A stretch of DNA of 64,000 nt from Lentisphaerota bacterium (GTDB lineage Bacteria > Verrucomicrobiota > Lentisphaeria > Oligosphaerales > JABHEG01): assembly GCA_018676675.1 (NCBI GenBank), contig JABHEG010000112.1:1-64000 (forward strand), written 5' to 3'. The notes below the pieces were generated by a model that did not search any database, was not told where the DNA came from, and saw nothing but the letters and a program-made list of their open reading frames with translations. Both the position numbers and the translations under genes were made by a program. Shown in pieces: positions 63,503 to 64,000 of this stretch. The stretch's first letter is position 1, and each line of letters starts with the position of its first letter.

Positions 63503-64000
63503 ATGAGTGCCCAAAACGCCAAAGCGCCCGGCTCCAATACCTACAAACTGGTCCTCGCACTGGCGGTCGTCGCTGCTCTTGCCGCCCTTTGGCACACCCA
63601 GATCGCCCCGCGCCTTGCGGCTCGTGGGGCCGTCCCGCGAGCGGTAACGCCACGTGGGAATCTGGCGTCAGACGAAAGGGCCACGATCGAGCTGTTCCAG
63701 AGATCCTCTCCGAGTGTGTGCTTCATCACCACTGCCGCCGTACGTAGAGACTGGCTCAGTTTCAATGTGTTCGAGATCCCCCAGGGAACAGGCTCCGGCT
63801 TCATCTGGGATACCGATGGACACATTGTGACCAATTTTCACGTCATAGAAAAAGCTCAGACGGCAAAGGTCACACTGGCGGACCAGAGCACGTGGGATGC
63901 CACGTTCGTAGGTGCTGAGCCGGACAAGGATCTGGCCGTCCTGCGCATCACCGCACCGAAAGGACGCCTCACGCCGATCCCCATCGGCACGTCCAGTGAC
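63503..64000 (+). CDS. HtrA/DegP-like serine protease, N-terminal part (cut by window end)
   Basis: 166 codons are visible and remain open at the window edge. The ATG at 63503 follows aaagga. An N-terminal membrane anchor (YKLVLALAVVAALAALW) precedes the trypsin-like domain: GTGSGFIWDTDGHIVTNFHV with the catalytic His, and EPDKDLAVLRI with the catalytic Asp. The Ser and any PDZ domain lie outside the window. It is divergent from the FMN riboswitch/ribBA unit. Confidence 0.9.
   Translation, partial: MSAQNAKAPGSNTYKLVLALAVVAALAALWHTQIAPRLAARGAVPRAVTPRGNLASDERATIELFQRSSPSVCFITTAAVRRDWLSFNVFEIPQGTGSGFIWDTDGHIVTNFHVIEKAQTAKVTLADQSTWDATFVGAEPDKDLAVLRITAPKGRLTPIPIGTSSD

Noticed and set aside
1-64000. 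tRNA or rRNA genes
   Set aside because: No tRNA T-arm patterns with matching acceptor stems and no rRNA blocks were recognised by eye on either strand; a covariance scan would be needed to be sure.

Overview
The window is a GC-rich bacterial chromosome segment with about 50 protein-coding genes. I see no rRNA, tRNA, phage, IS transposase or CRISPR. The gene repertoire points to the PVC superphylum, most likely Lentisphaerota or a close relative. It combines a planctomycete-type sigma factor next to a membrane Ser/Thr kinase with an N-terminal zinc ribbon, a DUF1559-like prepilin with an H-x-DG tail, CBM9-like secreted glycosidases, a formylglycine sulfatase, a PQQ-propeller protein with a methyltransferase-like N-terminus, several Gfo/Idh/MocA oxidoreductases and aldo/keto reductases, and URO-D-like methyltransferase homologues. 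This placement is inference; no phylogenetic marker was compared.

Layout. 1-620: noncoding, with a 57-bp direct repeat. 621-7387: a secreted protein of unknown function, carB with a strong terminator, a foldback repeat, and a URO-D-like gene. 7515-10657: a large secreted glycosidase-like gene followed by a CBM9 gene fragment. 10684-22562: a long minus-strand run. It holds a zinc-uptake block (Zur regulator, a Zur-box-like operator, a His-rich outer-membrane-barrel candidate, znuA, znuC, znuB), preceded by an SGNH hydrolase, an esterase/GH29-like fusion, an EEP-family protein and a PQQ propeller protein. 22786-25243: sigma factor and membrane kinase. 25317-33059: oxidoreductase, secreted CBM9/glycosidase, sulfatase, ferredoxin-type aldo/keto reductase, prepilin-like protein. 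33315-38218: leuCD, two TIM-barrel sugar isomerase/epimerases, a second copy of the foldback repeat, and a secreted jelly-roll-like protein. 38251-42363: a RACo-like corrinoid activator, a densely structured noncoding RNA candidate, and serA. 42410-45530: LacI-type regulator with candidate operators, L-fucose isomerase and terminator. 45556-58656: housekeeping (EI24/CysZ-like, AsmA-like, PhoH, folP, proB, DUF123-endonuclease III fusion, era) mixed with sugar-metabolism oxidoreductases. 58653-64000: an Lrp/AsnC sensor domain coupled to era, a small basic protein, ftsY, nusB, ribH and ribBA behind an FMN riboswitch, and the start of an HtrA-type protease cut by the window edge.

Taken together, the accessory genes (glycosidase-like proteins with CBM9 domains, a GH29-like enzyme, SGNH esterase, sulfatase, L-fucose isomerase, Gfo/Idh and aldo/keto reductases) suggest a life on complex, possibly sulfated and fucose-containing glycans. 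The genes are scattered rather than arranged in one polysaccharide-utilisation locus.

The observations I rate highest are: the structured RNA candidate at about 40230-40678, whose 19-bp long-range helix contains G.U pairs that only make sense on the + strand; the receptor kinase whose membrane anchor and outer domain look like a prepilin encoded 7 kb away; two copies of a 140-bp foldback element; and the Zur-controlled His-rich outer-membrane protein.
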